Shown: positions 25,780 to 35,541, counted from the first letter of the stretch. The stretch is DNA of 64,000 nucleotides from Bacteroidaceae bacterium (GCA_017444485.1 JAFSWM010000084.1:1-64000), one strand, 5' to 3'. The notes: generated by a model not told the origin, from the letters alone. Made by a program: numbers and translations.

Positions 25780-28700
25780 TTATTCTTCGACCTTGGCCTC
25801 TACGATACGCTTGCGGTTGAGCAGGCGGTAAGCGATGGGCGAGGCGAGGAAGATGGAAGACATCGTGCCGAAGATGACACCCAATATCATGGCGAAACTG
25901 AATGAGCGGATGCTGTCGCCGCCGAGGAAGAAGATGCAGAGCAGCACGAGGAGCGTCGTGAGCGACGTGGTGACGGTGCGGCTGAGCGTCTGGTTCAGCG
26001 AGTCGTTGAGCAACTGCTTGGTGGGGCGAGTGGGATAGAGTTTGAGGTTCTCACGGATGCGGTCGAACACTACCACCTTGTCGTTGATGGAGTAACCGAT
26101 GGCGGTGAGCACGGCTCCGATGAACGTTTGGTCCACTTCAAGGGAGAAGGGCACCCATCCCCAGCATACGCTGTACATACCGATGATGAAGAGCACGTCC
26201 ACCACGAGGGCGAAGACGGAGCCCACAGAGAAGGCTACGTTGCGGAAACGCACGAGGATGTAGAGGAAGATGGCGATGAGCGAGAGCACCACGCTGATGA
26301 ATGCGCTGCGCGTCATGTCGGCTGCCACGCTCGGGCCTACCTTCTGTGCGCTGATGATGGAGCCGCCGCTCTTGTTGTCGCGGTCCTTGAAGGTGTTGTA
26401 GTCGGCCTTGATGAGCCCTTTCTCGCTCAGAGCACTCCAGATGAATTGTTCGACTTCCTGGTCCACGCTCTCGGCGTCGTCATCGATCTTGTAGTTCGTG
26501 GTGAGGCGCACAGCGGGGTTGCTCGTGGTCACGATGCTGATGGCACTGACAGTGGCATTGGGGTCTTGGGCTTTTACTTTCTCGGCCACGGCTTCGGCTA
26601 CGGCTTCGGGCGTCACATTCTTTTGCTCGAATTCGATGACGAAGTTGCGTCCGCCAGTGAAGTCGATGCCTTCCGACAATCCTCTGCCTACCAGCGAACC
26701 GATGAAGACGACAGCCAGCACGCCGAAGATGACGAAGGATTTGCTGGAGGCCTCCATGAACTTCACCTTGGTGTTGGTGAGGAAGTTGCGGAAGATGGGG
26801 GTGGTGAATGTCAAGCCGAGCCACTTGTCGCGGGCATGGAAGTGTTCGTAAACCATGCGTGTCATCCAAACGGCGGTGAAGAAGGATGCTACAATGCCGA
26901 TACCGAGCGTCATGGCGAAGCCTCGGATGGGGCCTGTGCCGAAGTTGTAGAGGATGACGGCGGTGATGATACTCGTCAGGTTGGAGTCGAAGATGGCAGA
27001 GAAGGCGTTGCCATAACCATCGGCCAACGCGCTCTTGATGTTCTTACCAGCACGGAGTTCTTCCTTAGTACGCTCATAGATCAGCACGTTGGCGTCCACG
27101 GCCATACCGAGTGCAAGCACCATACCTGCAATACCGCTCATGGTGAGCGCGGCCTGGAACGAGATGAGCACACCGAAGGTGAAGAAGAAGTTGAGGATCA
27201 GTGCGCCGTTGGCCACCATGCCGGGTATGAAGCCGTACATGAGGCACATATAGATCATCAGGAGCACGAAGGCCACCACGCAGGCGGTGAAGCCGGCACG
27301 GATGGAGGCGTCACCCAGGCTCGGGCCTACGGTTTCTTCTTGCACGATCTTGGTGGGTGCGGGCATCTTACCGGAATTGAGCACAGTAGCGAGGTCGCGG
27401 GTGTCGTCGGTGGTGAAGTTTCCGCTGATTTCGCTGTTGCCACCGCTGATTTCGCTACGCACTACTGGTGCGCTATATACATAGCCATCAAGCACGATGG
27501 CCACGCACTTGTTGATGTTGTCACGGGTGAGGTTTGCCCAGTCGCGCGCACCGCCGCTGTTCATCGTCATGGTGACGATGGGGTGGTGCTGCTGGTTGAA
27601 GTCGTCCTTTGCCTTGGCAATGATGTCGCCCTGCATGGAGGCTTCGCCCTTGTCGTTACGCTTGAGCAGGTAGAGTTCAAAGAAGTTGCCCTTGACGTAG
27701 CTGCTGGCTTTCACGCCCCATGCCAGGCACAGGTCGCGCGGCAGGGTTTGCTCAGCCACTTCCGAGTGAATGATGCGGTTAACGGCGGCGGTGTCGGCAG
27801 CGCGTACCATACCGATGACGCAGCCCGTAGGCGAGGTAACGCCTTGTTGCAACAGTAGGCTGAGCAAGGGGTGGTCGGCACCCGCGGCATTGGCCTTGGT
27901 TTCGTCGTTGCCCCTCGGTGCCGCAGGCTTCGCTGCGGGTGCTGCTGCCAGGGTTGTGTCGGTGACGGTGCTGTCAGCGGCTGCTGCTACGGCAGAGGTG
28001 TCGGCTGTTTCCACCTTGCCGGTCTTAAGGAATTGGGCGTAACGGCTGTCGAGGTCGCGTATTGCACCATTCACTTCGTTGTAGGTGTAGGTCTCCCAAA
28101 ACTCAAGGTTGGCGCTACCCTGCAATAGTTTGCGCACACGCTCTGGCTCTTTGATGCCAGGCATTTCCACCATGATTTGGCCGATTTGTCCGCGACCGCG
28201 CAGAATTTGTATGTTGGGCTGTGCCACACCGAAGCGGTCAATACGGGTGCGCACCACTTCGTTGGAGTTGTTCACAGCGGTTTCTACCTGCTTGTTGAGC
28301 GCGGTTTCCACCTGTGCGTCGGTACTCTTGAAGGTGATGCCTTCCTCGCTGAGGCTTTCGGCAAAGATGCCGCCAAGTTTGTTCTGCCCGTTAGCCTGTC
28401 CGTAAGCTTTCACGAACAGGGCCACAAAGTCTCCGTCGCCGGCTTTTACGCCTTTGTCGGCGGTCTCAATGGCTTTAAGAACGGCGGGGTCTTTGGCGTT
28501 GTTGCCGGCCAGGTTCTTGATCACGTCGGGGATGCTCACCTCGAGAATGACGTTCATGCCGCCCTCCAGGTCGAGGCCGAGGCCTATCTGCAGAGCCTGG
28601 CACTCCTTGAGCGTCTTCCAGTTGAGGAACACTTTCTCGTTCATCATCGAATCGAGGTAGGCTTTGCCTGCGTCCTCACCCTTGGCTGCAGCGATGGCTT

Positions 28701-28806
28701 GAGCCTTGCCCTCGTAGTGACGCGTCACAAACGAGAACGAGAAGTAGAAGAGGCATATCAGGGTCAGCGCCACTGCGATGAACTTGATAAATCCTTTGTT
28801 TTGCAT
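25780..28806 (-). CDS. secDF: Protein translocase subunit SecDF (fused)
   Basis: 1008 aa single-chain SecD-SecF, the proton-driven RND-like accessory of the Sec translocon. An N-terminal membrane segment (about 8-28) is followed by a large periplasmic domain, including a low-complexity Ala/Thr-rich insert near residues 265-305. The SecD membrane bundle has LALGMAVDANVLIYERTKEE near residue 575; the SecF half begins about residue 690 with the GIDFTGG motif and ends in its own five helices (AIGYSINDKVVVFDRIRENL). The fusion is usual for Bacteroidota. It has a clean promoter upstream. Confidence 0.96.
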   Translation of the reverse strand: MQNKGFIKFIAVALTLICLFYFSFSFVTRHYEGKAQAIAAAKGEDAGKAYLDSMMNEKVFLNWKTLKECQALQIGLGLDLEGGMNVILEVSIPDVIKNLAGNNAKDPAVLKAIETADKGVKAGDGDFVALFVKAYGQANGQNKLGGIFAESLSEEGITFKSTDAQVETALNKQVETAVNNSNEVVRTRIDRFGVAQPNIQILRGRGQIGQIMVEMPGIKEPERVRKLLQGSANLEFWETYTYNEVNGAIRDLDSRYAQFLKTGKVETADTSAVAAAADSTVTDTTLAAAPAAKPAAPRGNDETKANAAGADHPLLSLLLQQGVTSPTGCVIGMVRAADTAAVNRIIHSEVAEQTLPRDLCLAWGVKASSYVKGNFFELYLLKRNDKGEASMQGDIIAKAKDDFNQQHHPIVTMTMNSGGARDWANLTRDNINKCVAIVLDGYVYSAPVVRSEISGGNSEISGNFTTDDTRDLATVLNSGKMPAPTKIVQEETVGPSLGDASIRAGFTACVVAFVLLMIYMCLMYGFIPGMVANGALILNFFFTFGVLISFQAALTMSGIAGMVLALGMAVDANVLIYERTKEELRAGKNIKSALADGYGNAFSAIFDSNLTSIITAVILYNFGTGPIRGFAMTLGIGIVASFFTAVWMTRMVYEHFHARDKWLGLTFTTPIFRNFLTNTKVKFMEASSKSFVIFGVLAVVFIGSLVGRGLSEGIDFTGGRNFVIEFEQKNVTPEAVAEAVAEKVKAQDPNATVSAISIVTTSNPAVRLTTNYKIDDDAESVDQEVEQFIWSALSEKGLIKADYNTFKDRDNKSGGSIISAQKVGPSVAADMTRSAFISVVLSLIAIFLYILVRFRNVAFSVGSVFALVVDVLFIIGMYSVCWGWVPFSLEVDQTFIGAVLTAIGYSINDKVVVFDRIRENLKLYPTRPTKQLLNDSLNQTLSRTVTTSLTTLLVLLCIFFLGGDSIRSFSFAMILGVIFGTMSSIFLASPIAYRLLNRKRIVEAKVEE

Positions 28807-28853
28807 TGGGGATATAAATGTTTTGTTTGTTTTTGTTTCTGCGAAAGAGCGTG

Positions 28854-28884
28854 CAAATTTAGTCTAACCTTGCGGGTTTGCAAA
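28854..28884 (-). promoter_or_regulatory. Promoter of secDF
   Basis: On the minus strand TTTG (28881-28884), 19 bp, TAAATTTG (28854-28861): a full match to the Bacteroidota consensus, with a leader of about 40 nt. Confidence 0.75.
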
Positions 28885-28964
28885 GGAATTGCCCGAAAAA
28901 ACGGCACAATGTGGACTTTGCTACCAGTGAAAGCGGCTTTGGCTTAACGAAAACGTGATTACTA

Positions 28965-29792
28965 TCAGCGTATTTGGTCTTTTGGAATCAGTGAGTAGTC
29001 GTACATCACTTCGGAATGGTTGTCCCATACGAGTTCGCGCTCCAGCGTCTCGCCAGTGGCGCGGCTGCAGATCTCTCTGTAGATGCGTGAACGGCGGAAA
29101 TAGCGCTCGTCGGCTTCACGGCTGAAATGGTGGTCTTCTTCCACAAGGCGGTAGGTATAAGGGAACTCTCGTTCAGCGCGCAGTTCGCAATGCAGTATGT
29201 CGCCGTCACAGCGAGCACATATCTGTACAGGCTGGTCGGTGTCGTTGCGAAATCGGTAGTCAATGAAATTGTAACTGACGGATGTTCCTGCGCTATAGGG
29301 CTTTCGTTCTCCTGCCTCGGGCGCAAGCGCGTCGCTGTGGTGGTGTAGTTCTGTGACCGTGAGCGGGCTGTGGAGCACGAGGAGATGAAGCGTGTTGGCC
29401 AGGTTGCACAATCCTCCGCCTGTGCCTGCCACGAGTTTGCCGTTCACAATGACGCGTCCGTACTTGAAACCGTTGCGCCGCGATGTCTTTCCGACAAGTC
29501 GCCAAAAGGAGAAAGTCTCGCAGGGATAGACCATCAAGCCGTCTATGCGGCTGCAAGCCAGACGGATATTATCGGCTTTGTTTTGCTGTAACTGGGGGTC
29601 GATGCCTGGTCCGCGTTTGATCATATCGCCCCCTTGGGCATAGACAACGACGGGCAGGAGTTCTGACGTGCGCTTACTGGCAAACTTCACACCGCTGAGA
29701 AGATTTTTGACATGACGTGCAAGAATGCCTTTTTGCAGGGAGATGGCATAGGTCAGCGGACTGATTTCGCAAAACAGTTTTCGGCGTTTCAT
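28965..29792 (-). CDS. VanW family protein
   Basis: 275 aa soluble protein with the VanW domain (MVYPCETFSFWRLVGKTSRR, GGGLCNLANTLHLLVLHSPL, HHHSDA). The name comes from the vanB vancomycin-resistance cluster, but the biochemical role is not established and nothing here suggests a resistance locus. The conserved Cys in GGGLCNLANT and the paired His residues could form a catalytic site; that is an inference. The start overlaps the stop of yqeG-like by 4 bp, so the two are translationally coupled. Confidence 0.88.
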   Translation of the reverse strand: MKRRKLFCEISPLTYAISLQKGILARHVKNLLSGVKFASKRTSELLPVVVYAQGGDMIKRGPGIDPQLQQNKADNIRLACSRIDGLMVYPCETFSFWRLVGKTSRRNGFKYGRVIVNGKLVAGTGGGLCNLANTLHLLVLHSPLTVTELHHHSDALAPEAGERKPYSAGTSVSYNFIDYRFRNDTDQPVQICARCDGDILHCELRAEREFPYTYRLVEEDHHFSREADERYFRRSRIYREICSRATGETLERELVWDNHSEVMYDYSLIPKDQIR

Positions 29793-30304
29793 GATGGGAT
29801 GTTCAAGTTTCGCCTTTTACGTCTGATAAAGGCCAGCACGATATTCTCGGCCAATCGTCGCCAGCCCTTCCATCCTGGTTGCCCGTAGCCTATGTATATT
29901 ACGAAAACCGACGCCAGCCTTGCCCTATTTGCGCCGAGTATGTCCGTGAAAAGTTGGTCGCCTACCACGATGGTTTCTGCTGGTTTCACGCCCATCATCT
30001 GCACGGCCTTTTTATAGGCACGCGGCGATGGCTTGTGCGCATCGTAGATGTAGGGTGCGTGTATGCTATGGTTGAATTGCCTCACGCGGGCGCGGCTGTT
30101 GTCAGAGAGGAGCAGTACTTTGAACCCCATAGTGCGCAGGTTGCGCAGCAGGTCCTCGGCCTGCGGAGTGGCATCGGCCCCATGAGGAACCAACGTGTTG
30201 TCAATGTCAAAAATCAAAGCCCTGAAGCCGCGCCCATAGAGTTTTGCATAGTCTATATCATAGGCACTGTCTGCAAAAAACGTGGGGCAAAGGCGCGAAA
30301 TCAT
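29789..30304 (-). CDS. YqeG family HAD IIIA-type phosphatase
   Basis: 171 aa haloacid dehalogenase. Motif I is FDIDNTLVPHG (nucleophile Asp), motif II is the Ser in LLSDNS, motif III is the Lys in HKPSPRAYKKA and motif IV is VVGDQLFTDILGANRA. The small size and lack of a cap domain fit the YqeG/PGP-1-like group, whose phosphatidylglycerophosphate phosphatase activity is known for some relatives. Four bases overlap with vanW. Confidence 0.88.
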   Translation of the reverse strand: MISRLCPTFFADSAYDIDYAKLYGRGFRALIFDIDNTLVPHGADATPQAEDLLRNLRTMGFKVLLLSDNSRARVRQFNHSIHAPYIYDAHKPSPRAYKKAVQMMGVKPAETIVVGDQLFTDILGANRARLASVFVIYIGYGQPGWKGWRRLAENIVLAFIRRKRRNLNIPS

Positions 30305-30352
30305 GGCTACTGATTATTGGGATGTCTCTACTGACTCGGGGGCGTGCGCTGG

Positions 30353-31288
30353 TTAAAGCCCTAGCCTGCTGCTGATGTCGAGCATCTGCTCTATGGGTAG
30401 CACGGCTCTTTCAGCGATGTCGGTGGGTATCGTTACCTCTGGCTGCTCTGTTTGTAGGCATTTGAGCATTTTATCCAGTGTGTTGAGCCGCATATATTGG
30501 CATTCGTTGCAGGCGCACCCAGGTTCGTCGGGCGGTACGGGAATGAAGGTCTTGTCGGGGCAGGCGCGGCGCATTTGGTGAAGGATGCCGCTCTCGGTGA
30601 CAACGATAAATTCCTTGCAGGGGCTTTCCTTGGTATGCCCCAGCAGACGTGCTGTGCTTCCCACCACATCGGCGAGTTTGCGCACCGCGCCTTTGCATTC
30701 CGGGTGAACAAGCACTTCAGCGCCGGGGTGCTCGCGGCGCAGGGCTATAAGCCTTTCGAGTGAGAAACGCTCGTGCACATGGCATGCGCCGTCCCAAAGC
30801 AACATTTGCCGTCCGGTGACGGAGTTGATGTATTCGCCGAGATTGCGGTCGGGGCCGAAAATAAGCGGTTGGTCGGGCGGAAAACTCTCCACAATCTCTC
30901 GGGCGTTCCCGCTGGTGACGACTACGTCGGTCACGGCTTTCACCGCTGCGCTGGTATTGACATAAGAAATAACTTTGTGTCCCGGGTGAGCCTTTACGAA
31001 CTCAGCAAAGTCCTCGGCGGGGCAACTCTCGGCCAGTGAGCAGGTTGCCGCAAGGTCTGGGATGAGCACCTTGGCTTGTGGGCAGAGTATCTTGCACGTC
31101 TCGGCCATGAAATGCACGCCACACATAAGGATGATGTCAGCCTTGGTCTTTGCCGCCTTTTGTGCCAGGGCGAGGCTGTCTCCCACAAAGTCGGCCACAT
31201 CTTGTACATCGCCCTCGGTATAGTAGTGTGCCAGGATGACTGCGTTCTTCTCTTTGGCCAGGTGGCGGATAAGGGACTTGGTGTCCAT
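30353..31288 (-). CDS. nadA: Quinolinate synthase NadA
   Basis: 311 aa. Condenses iminoaspartate with dihydroxyacetone phosphate to quinolinate in de novo NAD synthesis. The three Fe-S ligand cysteines are seen in LMCGVHFMAETC, WDGACHVHERF and CNECQYMRLN. The substrate motifs HYYTEGDVQDVADFVGDS and TSGNA are present. nadB and nadC are not in the window. It is followed by a family B hairpin on the upstream side and yqeG-vanW downstream. Confidence 0.96.
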   Translation of the reverse strand: MDTKSLIRHLAKEKNAVILAHYYTEGDVQDVADFVGDSLALAQKAAKTKADIILMCGVHFMAETCKILCPQAKVLIPDLAATCSLAESCPAEDFAEFVKAHPGHKVISYVNTSAAVKAVTDVVVTSGNAREIVESFPPDQPLIFGPDRNLGEYINSVTGRQMLLWDGACHVHERFSLERLIALRREHPGAEVLVHPECKGAVRKLADVVGSTARLLGHTKESPCKEFIVVTESGILHQMRRACPDKTFIPVPPDEPGCACNECQYMRLNTLDKMLKCLQTEQPEVTIPTDIAERAVLPIEQMLDISSRLGL

Positions 31289-31321
31289 GGAGGTTATTTC
31301 TTTAGGTTACAAAGTCTTCTC

Positions 31322-31413
31322 CATTGAACATTGACCGTTGACCATTGAGCATTGCCAATGCCAACAGCAATGGGTTTTGCGAATGTTCAATGGTCAACGG
31401 TCAATGTTCAATG
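31322..31413. repeat. Family B heptamer hairpin element (copy 2, loop inverted)
   Basis: Left arm 31323-31353 and right arm 31382-31412 are complementary at 30 of 31 positions. The loop is in the opposite orientation to copy 1 (reverse complement holds GCAAAACCC and TTGGCATTGGCAAT). The element supplies the final codons and TGA of the neighbouring calycin-like gene. Confidence 0.85.
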
Positions 31414-33270
31414 AATGTACGTTTTCTTGCCGCCAACGATATAGACACCTGGGATGGTGGGACGCTGTGAGAGCCGTCTGCCGCTGAGGTCGTAGATAGC
31501 GGCACTGGTTCCAATCGGGGTGATGGATAGTGTGCTGATGGCGGAAACCACAGGCTTACCCACATGCACGTTGATGGTTTCTCCCATGGCCTGCACGGGA
31601 ACGTCCACATAGAGTTCTTCTCCGTCCACATAACTGGTGGCGTTGTCAATGCTTACGTCGGCGACGATAGCGCCCCCTGCGAGGCTCACGCTCTGCGGCT
31701 CGTTGGCTCCGAAGGAGTAGGTGCCGTCCTCGTTGTCAATGACGGGAATGTCTTTGAGTACGATGTCGCCGATTGAGTTCACCCCGTCAAGACTGAAGTC
31801 CTTGAGCGTGAAGGTGACGGTGTTCTCGTCCTGCGCGGTGATGAGTATTTGCGCATCGGTGAACTTGGGAGTGTCTGCCGTGACGGGTTCTCCGAGCGCC
31901 ACATAGATACCTGCGGTATAGTTGCCTGCAATCTCAGCGGCAGGACCGGTAATAGCCCTTTCCACGGGCTTACCCACGTGCACGTTGATGGTTTCTCCCA
32001 TGGCCTGCACGGGCACGTCCACATAAAGTTCGTCTCCGTCCACATAACTGGTGGCATTGTCAATGCTTACGTCGGCGACGATAGCACCCCCTGCGAGGCT
32101 CACGCTCTGCGGCTCGTTGGCTCCGAAGGAGTAGATGCCGTCCTCGTTGTCAATGACGGGAATGTCTTTGAGCACGATGTCACCGATGGAATTCACCCCG
32201 TCGAGGCTGAAGTCCTTGAGCGTGAAGGTGACGGTGTTCTCGTCTTGTGCGGTGATGAGTATTTGTGCGTCGGTAAACTTGGGCGTGTCTGCCGTAACGG
32301 GTTCTCCGAGTGCCACATAGATGCCAGCGGTGTAGGCACCAGCAATCTCAGCGGCAGGGCCTTCCGTCACTTCCTCGGCGGGTGCAGGCAGTGTGCCAGT
32401 GGTGAAGGCCAGGTTGCGCGTCTCGCCGGCCACAGTGATGGTGAAGGCCAGGTAGAGGCTGTCGGTACTCCAATAACTATTTGCTCCATCAAGTTGCAGC
32501 GTGTAGTCCACCGCACCCATAATCAGTCCTGTGGTAGAGCCACCCTGGAGGGCAATGGTGCCATCACCCTTTTCCGACACGGTGATGCCCGAAAGCGTCA
32601 CGTCGCCAATGAACAATCCTTCCACTTCTGTGTTCTGCAAGGTGAGGAAGATGGTATTGGCATCGGCGGCAGTCACCGAAACACTCGAGGCGCTGTGGTC
32701 GTCGTTCCCTGTGAGTAGGGGCACGATGCCGCAATAGAGGGTACCAGTGCGGGCGCCTTCCATGCCATGTGCCACGCCCTCGGGCTCGTAGTCGCTGTTT
32801 TCGCCTTGGAAGCGCACGTAGATGCTCACGTCGCTGAAGACGATACGTGTCGTCACATAGACGTCAATCGAGGCATAGGCGCCATCGATGTAACTCGTGG
32901 TGTGGTCGATGTTCACCTTGGCCGAGACCATGCCTCCCATCAAAGAGAGCGTCTGCGGGCTGTTTTCGCCGAAGGCTATCTGCCCGCTCTCTTTTTCATA
33001 CACGGGTATGCCTGTCAGCACAATGTCGCCGAGCGACATGGAGCCGTATTTGAAGTTGGGCAGGACGAACTTGACCGTACTCTCCGTCTCTTTTTCAAGG
33101 CGGATATTGGCTGCGCTGCCTTCTGTCTCGTCGGTTACCGGTGAACCCATGCCGATGTAGAGCTGTCCGCCGTATGTGCCGGCAGCCTTGTCGGCGGCAG
33201 ATTTCTGTGCGAACGCGGCGGATGTAAACCCTGTCAGCAGGGCAAGTAGTAGGAGTAAAGTTTTCTTCAT
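31408..33270 (-). CDS. Secreted calycin-like repeat protein
   Basis: 620 aa with a signal peptide (LLLLALLTGFTSAAFA). The body consists of four related beta-rich units of about 130-140 residues, of the kind annotated in Bacteroidales as calycin-like domains. Units 3 and 4 are almost identical in protein and DNA (138-codon period), a recent duplication. The C-terminus IYDLSGRRLSQ...GVYIVGGKKTYIH resembles short type IX-like sorting tails, so surface or outer-membrane location is likely. Ligand unknown. The last codons come from a family B repeat. Confidence 0.75.
   Translation of the reverse strand: MKKTLLLLLALLTGFTSAAFAQKSAADKAAGTYGGQLYIGMGSPVTDETEGSAANIRLEKETESTVKFVLPNFKYGSMSLGDIVLTGIPVYEKESGQIAFGENSPQTLSLMGGMVSAKVNIDHTTSYIDGAYASIDVYVTTRIVFSDVSIYVRFQGENSDYEPEGVAHGMEGARTGTLYCGIVPLLTGNDDHSASSVSVTAADANTIFLTLQNTEVEGLFIGDVTLSGITVSEKGDGTIALQGGSTTGLIMGAVDYTLQLDGANSYWSTDSLYLAFTITVAGETRNLAFTTGTLPAPAEEVTEGPAAEIAGAYTAGIYVALGEPVTADTPKFTDAQILITAQDENTVTFTLKDFSLDGVNSIGDIVLKDIPVIDNEDGIYSFGANEPQSVSLAGGAIVADVSIDNATSYVDGDELYVDVPVQAMGETINVHVGKPVERAITGPAAEIAGNYTAGIYVALGEPVTADTPKFTDAQILITAQDENTVTFTLKDFSLDGVNSIGDIVLKDIPVIDNEDGTYSFGANEPQSVSLAGGAIVADVSIDNATSYVDGEELYVDVPVQAMGETINVHVGKPVVSAISTLSITPIGTSAAIYDLSGRRLSQRPTIPGVYIVGGKKTYIH
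31551..32364. repeat. 414-bp in-frame tandem duplication inside the calycin-like gene
   Basis: Positions about 31551-31950 and 31965-32364 are near-identical with an offset of exactly 414 bp (for example TGCACGTTGATGG at 31565 and 31979). The two protein units differ at only a few residues outside their ends. Confidence 0.92.
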
Positions 33271-33282
33271 ATTTATAGTTAT

Positions 33283-33365
33283 AGGTTTTTTAGATTATGA
33301 GGTTTTTTTATTAACCATTGACCTTTCGCAAAACTACATGTCGCCGGTATGGGCAATGTCCAATG
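33283..33365. repeat. Fragment of family A followed by short family B element (copy 3)
   Basis: A short AGGTTATGAGG tract is followed by TTAACCATTGACC, a core with TTCGCAAAAC and GCCGGTATGGGCAATG, and a single right-arm unit. It is immediately 3' of the porin-like gene ending at 33371. Confidence 0.6.
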
Positions 33366-33370
33366 AAAAA

Positions 33371-34183
33371 TCACCAAAACACGTAGTTCAGTCCGATGCG
33401 TGCGTAGATAGGATAGAGGGCGAAGGTCACACTGCTGTAGTTCTTCGGGAAGATGCTGCTCAGGCCCCACGATAGTTGTGCGGTGGCCTCGAGACGGGTG
33501 GAAATCATACAGTTGGCTCCCGCCTGTATGCCCCAGGCCCAGCGGCGCAAATCGTCTTCAAAGTCGTAGGTGGCATGTGTGACGTAAGCCTTTTCGCCCG
33601 TGGGATCGTGATGTCGCAGGTAGCCGTCGTAGGCTTCACCATCGAAATTCCCGTCAAGCAACAGGCTGACGTACGGACCCACATGGAAACTCCAACGATC
33701 GGAGGGGCGGTAGTGGAACAGCACGGGCACCGTGAGGTAGGAGTTGCGGACGTGCGTCTTCACGCGCCCCGTCCAGTCGCCCTCCATATATCCGCCGTCG
33801 TCTGCCGTCATCTCCATGTGATAGCCCTTGACCGATGCGTCGGTCTTCATGCTCTTTTGTTCCAAGTGCAAGCCGAGACTTACGGCAAAGCGTGCGTTGT
33901 CCCCCAGAAACTTACGTGCCTGAAGGTCTAAGGAAAGGCAGAGGAGCGGGTTGTAACGTTCTATTTTCCGGATAGAACGGGGCATGGGGAGTGGCGCCGT
34001 GCCGCCTATCTGGAAGCCGGCACCCGCCGAGAAGATCACGCTCTCGAAAAAGCCGCGCGACACCTGCATACAACGCATGGGCTGAAGGCCCAGGCTATCG
34101 CCGGGTATAGATGGCATTTGTGCCGAGGCTTTTGTGCAGGGGGCGAGCAAAAGCAAGAGGCTAAGGAAATATAGGGGCTTCAT
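33371..34183 (-). CDS. Outer-membrane beta-barrel (porin-family) protein
   Basis: 270 aa. A signal peptide (LYFLSLLLLLAPCTKASAQ) is followed by alternating-hydrophobicity strands such as RKFLGDNARFAVSLGLHLEQ, NSYLTVPVLFHYRP and FHVGPYVSLLL, ending in an aromatic residue (NYVFW), the usual outer-membrane insertion signal. This matches the PorT/OmpW-like small barrels of Bacteroidales. No specific function can be assigned. It lies between two other envelope genes, each separated by a family B element. Confidence 0.78.
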   Translation of the reverse strand: MKPLYFLSLLLLLAPCTKASAQMPSIPGDSLGLQPMRCMQVSRGFFESVIFSAGAGFQIGGTAPLPMPRSIRKIERYNPLLCLSLDLQARKFLGDNARFAVSLGLHLEQKSMKTDASVKGYHMEMTADDGGYMEGDWTGRVKTHVRNSYLTVPVLFHYRPSDRWSFHVGPYVSLLLDGNFDGEAYDGYLRHHDPTGEKAYVTHATYDFEDDLRRWAWGIQAGANCMISTRLEATAQLSWGLSSIFPKNYSSVTFALYPIYARIGLNYVFW

Positions 34184-34200
34184 TCGTAAGTGCTTACTTT

Positions 34201-34277
34201 ATTGACCATTAACCATTGATTGTTGACCATTGTCAATACCCGTGACAAGGGGTTTTGCGAATGGTCAATGGCTGGTT
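34201..34277. repeat. Family B heptamer hairpin element (copy 4, loop inverted)
   Basis: Arms ATTGACC / GGTCAAT flank a loop whose reverse complement contains CGCAAAACCCC and TATTGACAAT. It lies 8 bp from the PCMD gene stop. Confidence 0.75.
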
Positions 34278-34285
34278 ATGGGCGT

Positions 34286-35434
34286 TCATTCGTTCTTCCA
34301 GTTTATCTTTAGGTTGTCCACACAAAGCGTGCTGCCTGGCGCGCCACGGAAATAGGCCCCGCCACGGCTGCTGGTCATCACGATGGTGAGCGCATAGCCG
34401 CCCCGCCTTCGTGTCTCTTCGTCGAACGTTTTGCCGCCGACATAGGAGAAGGGGATGTCAAAGTGTGTCCACTCGTTCCGGTCAGAACCGTCCTGCAACT
34501 CCGCGATGGCCACAATGCGGTCGCTACTCTTCACGTCATCGCCGAAGAGCGGCTCAAAGGCATTCGGTGTCACTTCATAGAGTACGGCGTAGATGTCGCA
34601 CTGGTCCGTCTCGGCCGCTTCGCCGCCCGTCATGACGGCGCCGTGGGTGTATTTGTATACGCCCTCAATGGAGCGCGGTTCGTCCTTAACGATTTGCATA
34701 CCGAAGCGTGTGGCATGCAGTGGATCTGCCACCGCATTTGCCACGCGGAATTCGCCGACGAAGAGGTTCCCGGCAGCGATGGGCATCCCCACAAAGGTGC
34801 CGAACGTGCCGGTGCTCAGCGTGCGCAGGCAGGCGTAGCGCCCGTCGTAACTTTGCTCGTCGCTGATGAAGGTGGTGGGGTACCCCTGGGGGTCGGAGGC
34901 TTGCCCCGTAAAGGCAAACCCTGCGTTGCCGCTGTCCCACAGTGTGGCATTCAGGCTGCCGTCGGTCTGCTCCCACAGCAGGCGTTGGTATTGATTTGCA
35001 TCGTTGTGCGTGAAGTATTCAAACCCTTGCACATCAAGCGGTCTGGGGCGTTCAAAACTCACCTCGTAGTCCTTTTGCCATGCCCCGTCCTCGCTCACCA
35101 CGCGGTAGGTCTGCGGCAGGGTGAAGTCGATGAGCCGTGCCGCATCGTAGGGCGTGGCGGCACCATTCTCTTCAATGAAGAAAAGCCCAGCGCCCGGGGT
35201 GATGAGAAATTGTGGTGCCAAGGCCGTGACGTCTGCTTCGTCAGTCACCATAAATGTGACCGAGCGGTTGCGCACTACGGGTGTACCCGTAAGGAAACCG
35301 TCTGGCAGCGTGGCAAGCCACTCTGGACTGACTTCCGTGATGTCACATTCTGTGCCGAGTGCCTCGTCGCGAATGCACGATGCTGTCAAGAGCAGACAAA
35401 GTACCAGCGCTTGCAGTAAAAACAAGTTCCTCAT
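34286..35434 (-). CDS. PCMD domain lipoprotein
   Basis: 382 aa. The lipobox LTASC at about residues 16-20 predicts an anchored lipoprotein. An N-terminal Ig-like segment is followed by the PCMD domain (putative carbohydrate metabolism domain), seen in VQGFEYFTHNDANQYQRLLW through the final GSTLCVDNLKINWKNE. Such proteins are commonly encoded near glycan-binding or surface genes in Bacteroidales, but there is no SusC/SusD pair here. Confidence 0.8.
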   Translation of the reverse strand: MRNLFLLQALVLCLLLTASCIRDEALGTECDITEVSPEWLATLPDGFLTGTPVVRNRSVTFMVTDEADVTALAPQFLITPGAGLFFIEENGAATPYDAARLIDFTLPQTYRVVSEDGAWQKDYEVSFERPRPLDVQGFEYFTHNDANQYQRLLWEQTDGSLNATLWDSGNAGFAFTGQASDPQGYPTTFISDEQSYDGRYACLRTLSTGTFGTFVGMPIAAGNLFVGEFRVANAVADPLHATRFGMQIVKDEPRSIEGVYKYTHGAVMTGGEAAETDQCDIYAVLYEVTPNAFEPLFGDDVKSSDRIVAIAELQDGSDRNEWTHFDIPFSYVGGKTFDEETRRRGGYALTIVMTSSRGGAYFRGAPGSTLCVDNLKINWKNE

Positions 35435-35541
35435 GTCGGTTTCCTTGATGGTTTCCAGCCTGCAAATTTCGCAAAAAAAGCGATAAAACCTCCAGCGCCG
35501 TATGGAAATATGCGTTTCTTCGCAAAACTACATCCGTTGTA

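Noticed and set aside
28965..29792. VanW as a glycopeptide-resistance gene
   Set aside because: There are no vanH, vanB, vanX or regulatory genes nearby; VanW-family proteins are common outside resistance clusters.
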